DNA of 64,000 nt from Microbacterium arabinogalactanolyticum. GTDB taxonomy: Bacteria > Actinomycetota > Actinomycetes > Actinomycetales > Microbacteriaceae. Location: the NCBI RefSeq assembly GCF_030268005.1, contig NZ_BRZC01000004.1:932926-996925 (forward strand), in the 5' to 3' direction. Below the pieces are notes generated by a model. That model had not been told where the DNA came from and ran no database searches. It saw only the letters and a program-made list of their open reading frames with translations. How positions within the stretch are numbered: position 1 is the first letter of the stretch; every line of letters starts with the position of its first letter. Both the position numbers and the translations under genes were made by a program. This document shows positions 33,923-42,639 of this stretch, one piece after another.

Positions 33923-35327
33923 CACGTACCAGAGCCTGCTCGCCGCCATCGCCGCCGACGGCGGGCCCTCACGCGAGGTGCACGACCCGGCCACGGGCGA
34001 GCTGATCGCGCGGGCCCCGATCCACGACGAGACCGACCTCGCCCATGCGATCGAGCGGGCCCGATCCGCGCAGCCCGGATGGGCTGCGCTCTCCGACGAA
34101 GAGCGCAGCGCGGCGCTGAACCGTGTCGCGGATGCCGTCGAGGCCGCGGCCGAGCCGCTCGCCGAGCTGCTCTCGCGCGAGCAGGGCAAGCCGCTGAACG
34201 GCCCGAACGCCCGCTTCGAGGTGGGCGCGTGCGCGGCCTGGCTGCGCGCGACCGCCGCGACGCCGCTGCCCGTCGAGGTGGTGGTCGATGACGGCGACAC
34301 CTACGCCGAGCTGCACCGCCGCCCGATCGGCCTGGTGGCGGCCATCACTCCGTGGAACTGGCCGATGATGATCGCGGTCTGGCAGATCGCGCCGTCGCTG
34401 CGCATGGGCAACGCGGTGGTGACCAAGCCCTCGGAGTACACCCCGCTCAGCGGGCTCGCACTCACGGCGGTGATGAACTCGGTGCTGCCGGACGGCGTCC
34501 TGAGCACCGTCGTCGGCGACGGCGCTCTGGGTGCGGCGATGACCACCAGCCCGGCGTTCGGCAAGATCATGTTCACCGGCTCCACGGCGACCGGGAAGCG
34601 GATCGTGCAGAGCTCGGCCGACAACCTCACCCGGCTCACGCTCGAGCTCGGCGGCAACGACGCCGGCATCGTGCTGCCCGACGTGGACCCCGCTGCCATC
34701 GCGCAGGACCTGTTCTGGGGCGCGTTCATCAACACGGGCCAGACCTGCGCGGCGATGAAGCGTCTGTACGTGCACGAGGACGTCTACGACGAGGTCGTCG
34801 CGGCGCTGGCCGAGGTCGCCGCCGCCATGCCGATGGGCGTGGGAGTCGACGAGCAGAACGTGCTGGGTCCGCTGCAGAACCGCATGCAGTTCGACGTCGT
34901 CGATCGCCTCGTCGAGGCCGCCAGGAGCTCCGGCGCGCGGGTCGTGCTGGGCGGCGACCCGGACCGTGGCGCCGTGGGCAACTTCTACCCGACCACGCTC
35001 ATCGCCGACATCGATCCGGCGAACCCGCTGGTGCTCGAGGAGCAGTTCGGTCCGGCGCTTCCGATCATCAGGTACCACGATGTCGACGAGGCGATCGCCC
35101 TGGCCAACGGCGTGGACGTGGGCCTGGGCGCCTCGGTCTGGTCGGCCGACCGCGCGAAGGCCCGCGAGATCGCGACGCGTCTGCAGGCCGGCACCGTGTG
35201 GATCAACTCGCACGGCGGCGTGCACCCGATGATCCCGTTCGGCGGCGTGAAGCAGTCCGGTTACGGGCTGGAGTTCGGCGCCGAGGGCCTGAAGTCGGTC
35301 TCGGTGCCGCAGGTGATCAACGGCTGA
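33906..35327 (+). CDS. NAD(P)-dependent aldehyde dehydrogenase
   Basis: A 473-residue aldehyde dehydrogenase. The conserved segments are ITPWNWPMMIA, FTGSTATGKRIVQSS, the Glu motif LELGGND and the catalytic Cys in NTGQTCAAMKR. It most likely oxidises the aldehyde made by the amine oxidase at 31548-32879. It starts inside the AraC gene (17-nt overlap), so the two are co-translated. It ends the operon; a palindromic repeat follows at 35343. Confidence 0.92.
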   Translation: MSTAFDTYQSLLAAIAADGGPSREVHDPATGELIARAPIHDETDLAHAIERARSAQPGWAALSDEERSAALNRVADAVEAAAEPLAELLSREQGKPLNGPNARFEVGACAAWLRATAATPLPVEVVVDDGDTYAELHRRPIGLVAAITPWNWPMMIAVWQIAPSLRMGNAVVTKPSEYTPLSGLALTAVMNSVLPDGVLSTVVGDGALGAAMTTSPAFGKIMFTGSTATGKRIVQSSADNLTRLTLELGGNDAGIVLPDVDPAAIAQDLFWGAFINTGQTCAAMKRLYVHEDVYDEVVAALAEVAAAMPMGVGVDEQNVLGPLQNRMQFDVVDRLVEAARSSGARVVLGGDPDRGAVGNFYPTTLIADIDPANPLVLEEQFGPALPIIRYHDVDEAIALANGVDVGLGASVWSADRAKAREIATRLQAGTVWINSHGGVHPMIPFGGVKQSGYGLEFGAEGLKSVSVPQVING

Positions 35328-35342
35328 GGCCGCTCCGGCCCC

Positions 35343-35418
35343 GTGTGAAGGACGTTCGCGCTTCTGAAGGACGCTCGGTGCTCCGGCATCCTTCAGAAGC
35401 GCAGACGTCCTTCAGAAG
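35343..35418. repeat. REP-like four-arm palindrome between convergent genes
   Basis: Two direct arms containing GAAGGACG (from 35343 and from 35358) are followed by a short loop and two inverse arms (35389-35402 and 35406-35418). The inner 14-bp arms GCGCTTCTGAAGGA and TCCTTCAGAAGCGC are perfectly complementary. The core CTTCTGAAGGACG recurs at 63937-63949. It lies between the convergent aldehyde dehydrogenase and MHS transporter genes and may also act as a bidirectional terminator. Confidence 0.75.
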
Positions 35419-35427
35419 TCGCGGGCC

Positions 35428-36843
35428 TCAGGCCTTGGACATCCCGTAGATCGGGGACTTCGCCTGCTCGGCCTCGTTCTCCGGCCCCAGCGGGATGCCG
35501 GTGCGGTCGCGCAGCAGCAGGGTGGCGAGGAGACCGATCACGGTCATGCCGGCCAGATACCAGGTGATGCCGGTGGTGGAGTGCGTGTTCTGGAAGATGG
35601 CCTGAGCGATCAACGGCGAGAACGCGCCGCCCACGATGGCGCCGATCGCGTACGAGATCGAGACGCCGGAGAACCGGATGGACGCCGGGAACAGCTCCGA
35701 GTAGAGCGCGGCCTGCGGCCCGTAGGTGAATCCGAGCCCGATGGTGAGGATCACGAGCGCCGCGGCGAGCGAGCCGAGCGTGCCGAGATTGGTCAGGAAG
35801 AACAGCAGGAAGACGCCGATCAGCTGCAGCACCCAGCCGATGATGTAGGTGTTGCGCCGCCCGATCCTGTCGGAGATCCAGCCCGCGAACCAGGTGAAGA
35901 ACAGCCAGCTGATCCCCGACAGCGCGACGATCCAGAAGACCGCACCGGTGTCCAGGCCGATCGGCCCGTTGGGGTCGGTGGCGTAGTGCTGCACGTAGCC
36001 GCCGGTGGTCATGTATCCGACGGCGTTGTTGCCCGCGAACACCAGTGCCGCGATGATCACGAGCGGCAGGTGGTGGCGCAGCAGCTGGATGATCGGCATG
36101 CGCGTCTCCTCCTTGCGCTCGGCGATCTCCTGGAACACCGGGCTCTCCGAGACGCGACGGCGCACCCAGTAGCCGACGCCGATCAGCACGACCGACAGCA
36201 GGAAGGGGATGCGCCAGCCGATCTGGCCGAAGGCGGTGTCGGCGAGCGCGACGTCCGACCCGGGCTTCGGGCCGGGGAAGATCGTCTCGGTCAGCGCCAG
36301 CACCATCGATGCCAGCAGCAGCCCGATCGGCACGCCGATCTGCGGGGATGCCCCGAACAGCCCGCGCTTGTGCTTGGGCGCGTGCTCCACGGCCATCAGC
36401 ACGGCGCCGCCCCACTCGCCGCCGGCCGAGATGCCCTGGATCACGCGCAGCACGATCAGCAGGATCGGCGCCCAGACGCCGATCAGCGCGTGCGTGGGCA
36501 GCACGCCGACGAGCGTGGTCGCGCCGCCCATCAGCAGGAGCGTGAGCACCAGCATCGGGCGACGGCCGATCTTGTCACCGAAGTGCCCGGCCAGGAATGC
36601 GCCCAGCGGCCGGAACAGGAAGCTGACGCCGACGCTGAAGAACGACACGATCTGCGCGAAGTCCTTGCCCATCGGCTCGAAGAACAGGGCCGCGAAGACG
36701 GTGGCCGCGGCGAACGCGTAGATGAAGAAGTCGTACCACTCCACGGTGGTCCCGACCACGGTGGCGACGACGACGCGACGCCGGTCTGCGGCGCTCGCGA
36801 TGGTTCCGGTCGGGGTGAACCCGTCCTCTGACTTGCCGCTCAT
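35428..36843 (-). CDS. MFS transporter, metabolite:H+ symporter (MHS) family
   Basis: A 471-residue transporter of the MHS group, which imports organic acids such as shikimate, citrate or aromatic acids. Family marks are VVGTTVEWYDFFIYAFAAA at the first helix, FGDKIGRRPMLV (motif A) and ISAGGEWGGAVLMAVEHAP. Start is the ATG at 36843 with GGAGAG upstream. It diverges from the homoprotocatechuate operon and shares its control region, so uptake of 4-hydroxyphenylacetate or a relative is likely. Confidence 0.9.
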   Translation of the reverse strand: MSGKSEDGFTPTGTIASAADRRRVVVATVVGTTVEWYDFFIYAFAAATVFAALFFEPMGKDFAQIVSFFSVGVSFLFRPLGAFLAGHFGDKIGRRPMLVLTLLLMGGATTLVGVLPTHALIGVWAPILLIVLRVIQGISAGGEWGGAVLMAVEHAPKHKRGLFGASPQIGVPIGLLLASMVLALTETIFPGPKPGSDVALADTAFGQIGWRIPFLLSVVLIGVGYWVRRRVSESPVFQEIAERKEETRMPIIQLLRHHLPLVIIAALVFAGNNAVGYMTTGGYVQHYATDPNGPIGLDTGAVFWIVALSGISWLFFTWFAGWISDRIGRRNTYIIGWVLQLIGVFLLFFLTNLGTLGSLAAALVILTIGLGFTYGPQAALYSELFPASIRFSGVSISYAIGAIVGGAFSPLIAQAIFQNTHSTTGITWYLAGMTVIGLLATLLLRDRTGIPLGPENEAEQAKSPIYGMSKA

Positions 36844-36908
36844 GTCTCTCTCCTTCGAGGTGACTGTCGGGGATTCCACGTGATGCTTGCCCCGGGATGC
36901 GACGATGA

Positions 36909-36924
36909 TATACGATTTCGCATA
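36909..36924. promoter_or_regulatory. GntR-type operator in divergent promoter
   Basis: TATACGAT-TTCGCATA is a 16-bp palindrome with 6 of 8 symmetric positions, followed by another CATACG half-site at 36921. It sits in the 129-bp gap between the MHS transporter and the ring-cleavage operon. FadR/FCD-type GntR proteins bind sites of this kind, and the operon encodes one at 38439-39119. The rest of the gap holds the ribosome-binding site GAGGAGG of the fusion gene. Confidence 0.6.
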
Positions 36925-36972
36925 CGACGCACAAGGCATCCTCCCTGTGCGCGAACGCGAGGAGGCGCATCC

Positions 36973-38442
36973 ATGACGGCGATCACCCGACCGGGCAAGA
37001 TCATCGCGATCCACCTGAACTACGTCTCGCGCGCCGATCAGCGCGGCCGCCGCCCCGCAGCACCCTCCTACTTCTTCAAGCCCGCGAGCTCCGTCGGCGT
37101 CAGCGGCGGAACGGTAGAACGCCCCGCCGGCACCGAACTGCTCGCCTTCGAGGGTGAGATCGCCCTGATCATCGGCACTCCCGCTCGCCGGGTGTCCGTC
37201 GAGGACGCCTGGTCGCACGTGGCATCCGTCACCGCATCCAATGACCTGGGCCTGTACGACCTGCGCGCCAACGACAAGGGCTCCAACGTCCGGTCCAAGG
37301 GCGGCGACGGATACACCCCGCTCGGCCCCGAACTGATCGATGCGGCATCCGTCGACCCGGGGAACCTGCGCGTGCGCGCCTGGGTCAACGGCGAGCTGCG
37401 TCAGGACGACAGCACGAGGGGTCTGCTCTTCCCGCTCCCCCAGCTGGTCGCCGACCTCTCGCAGCACTTCACCCTCGAGCCCGGTGACGTGATCCTCGCC
37501 GGCACGCCCGCGGGATCGAGCGTGATCGTCCCGGGTGATGTCGTGGAGATCGAGGTGGACGCTCCGGATGCCCCCGGTGCTCCGTCGTCAGGTCGCCTGG
37601 TCACCACGGTGACGCAGGGCGAGGTCGCCTTCGACCCCACTCTCGGCTCGCTGCCCGCCGTCGACGATCTGCAGCGCACCGAGGCCTGGGGCTCGCGCGA
37701 GGCGGCGGGGCTTCCCGAGACCGACTCCGAGTCCGCGCCGTCCGGTCTCTCCCCCGATCTGCGCGCCAAGCTCGCGGCGGCGCCGACGGCGGGCCTGTCC
37801 AGCCAGCTGCGCAAGCGCGGACTGCACTCCTGCTTCATCGACGGGGTGTCCGCCAACATCGCCGGCAGCAAGATCGTCGGCACCGCCAAGACCCTGCGCT
37901 TCATCCCGGCCCGCGAGGATCTGTTCCGGAGCCACGGCGGCGGCTACAACGCGCAGAAGCGCGCCTTCGACGCGGTCGGCGAGGGCGAGATCATCGTGAT
38001 CGAGGCCCGCGGCGATGCCGGCACCGGAACTCTCGGCGACATCCTGGCTCTGCGCGCCAAGACCCGCGGAGCCGCGGGCGTCGTCACCGACGGCGGTGTG
38101 CGCGACTTCGATGCCGTCACCGAGATCGGTCTGCCGGTGTTCTCGAAGGGCGCCCACCCGTCCGTGCTGGGCCGCCGCCATGTGCCGTGGGAGTTCGACG
38201 TCACGATCGCCTGCGGCGGCGCCGCCGTGCAGCCCGGCGACGTGATCGTGGGCGACGGCGACGGCGTCATCGTGATCCCCTTCGAGCTCGCGGAGGAGGT
38301 CGCCGACGCGGCTCTGGCCCAGGAGGACGAGGACGCCTGGATCGCCGATCAGGTCGCCGCCGGGCATCCCGTCGACGGGCTGTTCCCGATGAACGCCGAG
38401 TGGCGCGCCCGGTACGACGAGAGGTCGGGCACCCGATCATGA
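36973..38442 (+). CDS. FAH-domain hydrolase/isomerase fused to an RraA-like domain
   Basis: A 489-residue two-domain protein. Residues 1-215 are a fumarylacetoacetate-hydrolase fold with metal ligands Glu60, Glu62 (FEGEIAL) and Asp91 (SNDLGLYD), as in HpaG/HpcE, the decarboxylase/isomerase of homoprotocatechuate breakdown. Residues about 265-480 are RraA-like, with GDILALRAKTRGAAGVV, TDGGVRDF and VGDGDGVIVIP, as in HMG/CHA aldolase-type proteins. Classical HpaG carries two FAH domains; here the second is replaced. First gene of the operon; GAGGAGG precedes the ATG. Confidence 0.88.
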   Translation: MTAITRPGKIIAIHLNYVSRADQRGRRPAAPSYFFKPASSVGVSGGTVERPAGTELLAFEGEIALIIGTPARRVSVEDAWSHVASVTASNDLGLYDLRANDKGSNVRSKGGDGYTPLGPELIDAASVDPGNLRVRAWVNGELRQDDSTRGLLFPLPQLVADLSQHFTLEPGDVILAGTPAGSSVIVPGDVVEIEVDAPDAPGAPSSGRLVTTVTQGEVAFDPTLGSLPAVDDLQRTEAWGSREAAGLPETDSESAPSGLSPDLRAKLAAAPTAGLSSQLRKRGLHSCFIDGVSANIAGSKIVGTAKTLRFIPAREDLFRSHGGGYNAQKRAFDAVGEGEIIVIEARGDAGTGTLGDILALRAKTRGAAGVVTDGGVRDFDAVTEIGLPVFSKGAHPSVLGRRHVPWEFDVTIACGGAAVQPGDVIVGDGDGVIVIPFELAEEVADAALAQEDEDAWIADQVAAGHPVDGLFPMNAEWRARYDERSGTRS

Positions 38443-39119
38443 CCACCGTGGTCCGCGAGGGCAGCAAGTCGGAGCAGGCATACGCCTGGATCCGCTCGCG
38501 CATCGCCTCGCACGCCTTCGGTCCCGGGTACCGCCTGGTGCTCGGCACGATCGCCGACGAGCTCGGCATGAGCGTGGTCCCCGTGCGGGAGGCCATCCGC
38601 CGCCTCGAGGCCGAGGGACTGGTGACGTTCGAGCGCAACGTCGGCGCGCACGTCTCGCTCATCGACGAGAGCGAATACGCGCACACCATGCAGACCCTGG
38701 GCATCGTCGAGGGCGCCGCCACCGCGCTGTCCGCTCCGCTGCTGGACGCCGATGCGCTCGACCGCGCCGAAGCCGTCAACGACCGGATGCTGCACCTGCT
38801 GGGCCACTTCGACGCGCACACGTTCACCTCGCTGAACCAGGCGTTCCACTCGGTGCTCTACGAGCCCTGCCCGAACCCGCACATCCTCGACCTGGTGCAC
38901 CGCGGATGGAGCCGGCTCTCCGGCATCCGCGACTCCTCGTTCGCGTTCGTCCCCGGCCGCGCCCGGCACTCCGTTGACGAGCACACCCGCATCCTCGAGC
39001 TGATCCGCGGCGGTGCCGACCCGCTCGAGATCGAGCTCGCCGCCCGAGACCACCGCTGGCGCACCATGGACGCGTTCCTGGCCGCCCGCCACCCCCACCC
39101 CACCGAAGAAGGACGATGA
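38439..39119 (+). CDS. GntR-family transcriptional regulator (FCD type)
   Basis: A 226-residue regulator. The winged helix (residues 8-75) reads IADELGMSVVPVREAIRRLEAEGLV, followed by an all-helical FCD-type effector domain with His in LNQAFHSVLYE. It overlaps the fusion gene by 4 nt and the next gene by 4 nt, so it is autoregulated if it binds the site at 36909-36924. Confidence 0.9.
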   Translation: MTTVVREGSKSEQAYAWIRSRIASHAFGPGYRLVLGTIADELGMSVVPVREAIRRLEAEGLVTFERNVGAHVSLIDESEYAHTMQTLGIVEGAATALSAPLLDADALDRAEAVNDRMLHLLGHFDAHTFTSLNQAFHSVLYEPCPNPHILDLVHRGWSRLSGIRDSSFAFVPGRARHSVDEHTRILELIRGGADPLEIELAARDHRWRTMDAFLAARHPHPTEEGR

Positions 39120-40639
39120 TGACCGACGTGTACACCCCGGCCGACCTGCCCGCGAAGATCCAGCACTACATCGACGGCGAGTTCGTCGACTCCCTCGACG
39201 GCGACACCTTCGAGGTGCTCAACCCGGTCACCAACGAGACCTACGTGCACGCCGCCGCCGGCAAGAAGGCCGACATCGATCGCGCGGTCGCCGCCGCCCG
39301 TCGCGCGTTCACCGAGGGTCCGTGGCCCCGGATGCTGCCGCGCGAGCGCTCGCGCGTCCTGCACCGCATCGCCGACATCGTCGAGTCGCGCGACGCGCGC
39401 CTCGCCGAGCTGGAGTCGTTCGACTCCGGGCTGCCCATCACGCAGGCCCTGGGCCAGGCTCGCCGCGCCGCCGAGAACTTCCGCTTCTTCGCCGACCTGA
39501 TCGTCGCGCAGGCCGACGACGCCTTCAAGGTGCCCGGCAAGCAGATGAACTACGTCAACCGCAAGCCCATCGGCGTCGCGGGGCTCATCACGCCGTGGAA
39601 CACCCCGTTCATGCTCGAGTCCTGGAAGCTCGGCCCCGCCCTGGCCACCGGCAACACGGTCGTGCTCAAGCCCGCCGAGTTCACGCCGCTGTCGGCATCG
39701 CTGTGGGCGGGCATCTTCGAGGAGGCGGGCCTCCCGAAGGGCGTGTTCAACCTCGTCAACGGACTCGGCGAGGACGCCGGGGACGCCCTGGTGAAGCATC
39801 CGGACGTCCCGCTGATCTCGTTCACGGGCGAGAGCCGCACCGGGCAGATCATCTTCGGAAACTCGGCGCCGTTCCTGAAGGGCCTGTCGATGGAGCTCGG
39901 CGGCAAGAGCCCCGCGGTCGTCTTCGCGGATGCCGATCTCGACACCGCGGTCGACGCCTGCGTCTTCGGCGTCTACTCCCTGAACGGCGAGCGCTGCACG
40001 GCGGGCTCGCGCATCATCGTCGAGCGCGCGATCTACGACGAGTTCGTCGAGCGCTTCGCCACCATGGCCAAGCGCGTGAAGGTGGGACTCCCCCACGACC
40101 CGACCACCGAGGTCGGCGCGCTCGTGCACCCCGAGCACTACGAGAAGGTGATGAGCTACGTCGAGATCGGCAAGACCGAGGGTCGCCTGATCGCCGGCGG
40201 CGGCCGTCCCGACGGCTTCCCCACCGGCAACTACGTCGCCCCGACCGCCTTCGCCGACGTCTCTCCGGATGCCCGGATCTTCCAGGAGGAGATCTTCGGA
40301 CCGGTCGTCGCGATCACGCCCTTCGACACGGACGAGGAGGCGCTGTCCCTCGCGAACAACACCAAGTACGGCCTCGCCGCCTACATCTGGACCAACGACC
40401 TCAAGCGGGCGCACAACTTCGCGGGCGCCGTGGAGGCCGGCATGGTGTGGCTGAACTCGAACAACGTGCGCGACCTGCGCACCCCGTTCGGCGGCGTGAA
40501 GGCATCGGGACTCGGCCACGAGGGCGGCTACCGCTCGATCGACTTCTACACCGACCAGCAGAGCGTGCACATCACCCTCGGCGCCCCGCACAACCCCGCC
40601 TTCGGCAAGCAGGACCTGGACGACCCGGACCCGCGCTGA
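39116..40639 (+). CDS. hpaE: 5-carboxymethyl-2-hydroxymuconate semialdehyde dehydrogenase
   Basis: A 507-residue aldehyde dehydrogenase of the HpaE/HpcC type. Key segments are ITPWNTPFMLESWKLGPAL, FTGESRTGQIIFG, MELGGKSPAVVFADAD and the catalytic Cys in NGERCTAGSR. It oxidises the ring-cleavage product of homoprotocatechuate to 5-carboxymethyl-2-hydroxymuconate. The assignment rests on similarity and on the adjacent dioxygenase. Start may be 39116 or the in-frame ATG at 39119; it overlaps the GntR stop. Confidence 0.9.
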   Translation: MMTDVYTPADLPAKIQHYIDGEFVDSLDGDTFEVLNPVTNETYVHAAAGKKADIDRAVAAARRAFTEGPWPRMLPRERSRVLHRIADIVESRDARLAELESFDSGLPITQALGQARRAAENFRFFADLIVAQADDAFKVPGKQMNYVNRKPIGVAGLITPWNTPFMLESWKLGPALATGNTVVLKPAEFTPLSASLWAGIFEEAGLPKGVFNLVNGLGEDAGDALVKHPDVPLISFTGESRTGQIIFGNSAPFLKGLSMELGGKSPAVVFADADLDTAVDACVFGVYSLNGERCTAGSRIIVERAIYDEFVERFATMAKRVKVGLPHDPTTEVGALVHPEHYEKVMSYVEIGKTEGRLIAGGGRPDGFPTGNYVAPTAFADVSPDARIFQEEIFGPVVAITPFDTDEEALSLANNTKYGLAAYIWTNDLKRAHNFAGAVEAGMVWLNSNNVRDLRTPFGGVKASGLGHEGGYRSIDFYTDQQSVHITLGAPHNPAFGKQDLDDPDPR

Positions 40640-40672
40640 CCCGCCCGATTTCAGAAGAGCAAGGACGCTGAC

Positions 40673-41854
40673 ATGAGCAACAACCCGGCCTCTGCCGCCC
40701 ACCCCGGCAAGACCCTCACCTCCTCCGGCTTCTACGTGAGCCAGGACACGGAGATCATCTGCGAGAACCCGACGCCGACGCCGACGAGCACCCCGCCCGA
40801 CGTGCTGCGCTGCGCGTACATGGAGCTGGTCGTGACCGACCTCGCCGCATCCCGCGAGTTCTACGTCGACGTGCTGGGCCTGTACGTGACCGAGGAGGAC
40901 GACCAGGCGATCTACCTGCGCTCGACCGAGGAGTTCATCCACCACAACCTCGTGCTGCGCAAGGGCGGGGTCGCCGCGGTCGCCGCCTTCTCGTACCGCG
41001 TGCGCACCCCTGAGGACCTCGACCGCGCTGTCGCGTTCTACACGGAGCTGGGCTGCGACGTGCGTCGTGCGCCGTCCGGCTTCACGAAGGGCATCGGCGA
41101 CTCGGTGCGCGTCGTCGACCCGCTCGGCTTCCCGTACGAGTTCTTCCACGCGACCGATCACGTCGAGCGGCTGTCGTGGCGCTACGACCTGCACAAGCCG
41201 GGCGAGCTCGTGCGGCTTGACCACTTCAACCAGGTCACCCCCGACGTGCCCCGCGCCGTGAAGTACATGCAGGATCTGGGCTTCCGCGTCACGGAGGACA
41301 TCCAGGACGAGGAGGGCACCGTCTACGCCGCGTGGATGCGCCGCAAGCCCACCGTGCACGACACCGCCATGACCGGCGGTGACGGACCGCGCATGCACCA
41401 CGTGTGCTTCGCGACGCACGAGAAGCACAACATCCTGGCCATCTGCGACAAGCTCGGCGCCCTGCGCCGCTCGGACGCCATCGAGCGCGGCCCCGGCCGC
41501 CACGGCGTCAGCAACGCGTTCTACCTCTACCTGCGCGACCCCGACGGGCACCGCGTGGAGGTGTACACGCAGGACTACTACACCGGCGACCCCGACAACC
41601 CGGTCATCACCTGGGACGTGCACGACAACCAGCGCCGCGACTGGTGGGGCAACCCGGTGGTGCCGAGCTGGTACACGGATGCCTCGCTCGTGCTCGACCT
41701 GGACGGCAACCCGCAGCCGGTGCGCGCCCGAACCGACAGCAGCGAGATGGCCGTGACCATCGGCGCCGACGGCTTCTCTTACACCCGTCCCGACGACGAG
41801 GCCGAGATGCCGGAGTGGAAGCAGGGCGAGTACAAGCTGGGTCATCAGCTGTGA
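40673..41854 (+). CDS. hpaD: 3,4-dihydroxyphenylacetate 2,3-dioxygenase (extradiol)
   Basis: A 393-residue type I extradiol dioxygenase very similar to the Brevibacterium fuscum homoprotocatechuate 2,3-dioxygenase. The metal triad is His184 (RLDHFNQVTP), His243 (MHHVCFATH) and Glu296 (VEVYTQD); second-sphere His229 (TVHDTA) and Tyr286 (FYLYLRDP) are kept. Numbering is shifted by 29 because of a Thr/Pro-rich N-terminal extension (residues 1-40). It cleaves the ring of 3,4-dihydroxyphenylacetate with O2. GAGCAAGGA lies upstream. Confidence 0.95.
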   Translation: MSNNPASAAHPGKTLTSSGFYVSQDTEIICENPTPTPTSTPPDVLRCAYMELVVTDLAASREFYVDVLGLYVTEEDDQAIYLRSTEEFIHHNLVLRKGGVAAVAAFSYRVRTPEDLDRAVAFYTELGCDVRRAPSGFTKGIGDSVRVVDPLGFPYEFFHATDHVERLSWRYDLHKPGELVRLDHFNQVTPDVPRAVKYMQDLGFRVTEDIQDEEGTVYAAWMRRKPTVHDTAMTGGDGPRMHHVCFATHEKHNILAICDKLGALRRSDAIERGPGRHGVSNAFYLYLRDPDGHRVEVYTQDYYTGDPDNPVITWDVHDNQRRDWWGNPVVPSWYTDASLVLDLDGNPQPVRARTDSSEMAVTIGADGFSYTRPDDEAEMPEWKQGEYKLGHQL

Positions 41855-42639
41855 CTCTTCCCGCCGAGACGATCACCGCCCTGGCCGCGGAGCTGGCCGA
41901 GGCCGAGCGCACTCGCGGCATCATGCCGCGCATCACCGCCCGGTACCCGGATGCCACGATCGAGGACTCCTATGCGATCCAGGGCGTCTGGCGCGACGCG
42001 CAGCTGGCGTCCGGCCGCACGCTCGTCGGCCGCAAGATCGGCCTGACCTCGAAGGCCATGCAGCAGGCGACCGGGATCACCGAGCCGGACTACGGCGTGA
42101 TGTTCGACGACACGGTGTACGCCACCGGATCGGAGATCCCGTACGACCACTTCTCGAACGTGCGCATCGAGGTGGAGCTGGCCTTCGCCCTGAAAGCGCC
42201 CCTCGAAGGACCGGACTGCACGCTCGCGGACGCGCTCGCCGCGATCGACTACGCCGTGCCGGCACTGGAGGTGCTGAACTCCCACATCGAGCTGGAGGGA
42301 CGCACCATCGTCGACACGATCAGCGACAACGCCGCCTACGGCGCGATGGTGCTGGGCGACGTGCGCATGCACCCCGACGAGATCGATCTGCGCTGGGTGC
42401 CGGGAGTCCTCTCCCGCAACGGCGAGATCGAGGAGACCGGGGTGGCCGCGGGCGTGCTGGGGCATCCGGCCACCGGCGTGGCCTGGCTGGCGAACAAGTT
42501 CCACCAGCACGGGCAGCGGCTGGAGGCCGGGGAGCTCATCCTGGCAGGATCGTTCACGCGGCCCATGTGGGTTCAGCGCGGCGACACCGTGCTGTGCGAC
42601 TACCGCGAGATGGGGACCATCGAATGCCGCTTCGTCTAG
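41851..42639 (+). CDS. hpaH: 2-oxohept-4-ene-1,7-dioate hydratase
   Basis: A 262-residue hydratase of the 2-oxopent-4-enoate hydratase/HpaH family. Typical segments are [36 protein letters not shown] and [10 protein letters not shown]. It adds water to the dienoate formed after decarboxylation. Start is a GTG at 41851 overlapping the hpaD stop as GTGA; the open frame further upstream lies wholly in hpaD. It overlaps hpaI by 16 nt. Confidence 0.92.
   Translation: MTLPAETITALAAELAEAERTRGIMPRITARYPDATIEDSYAIQGVWRDAQLASGRTLVGRKIGLTSKAMQQATGITEPDYGVMFDDTVYATGSEIPYDHFSNVRIEVELAFALKAPLEGPDCTLADALAAIDYAVPALEVLNSHIELEGRTIVDTISDNAAYGAMVLGDVRMHPDEIDLRWVPGVLSRNGEIEETGVAAGVLGHPATGVAWLANKFHQHGQRLEAGELILAGSFTRPMWVQRGDTVLCDYREMGTIECRFV

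Noticed and set aside
38858..41845. 995-codon open frame on the minus strand opposite hpaE/hpaD
   Set aside because: It is antisense to genes with clear catalytic motifs, its product is Val/Asp/Arg-rich without recognisable domains, and high GC content makes such long shadow frames common.
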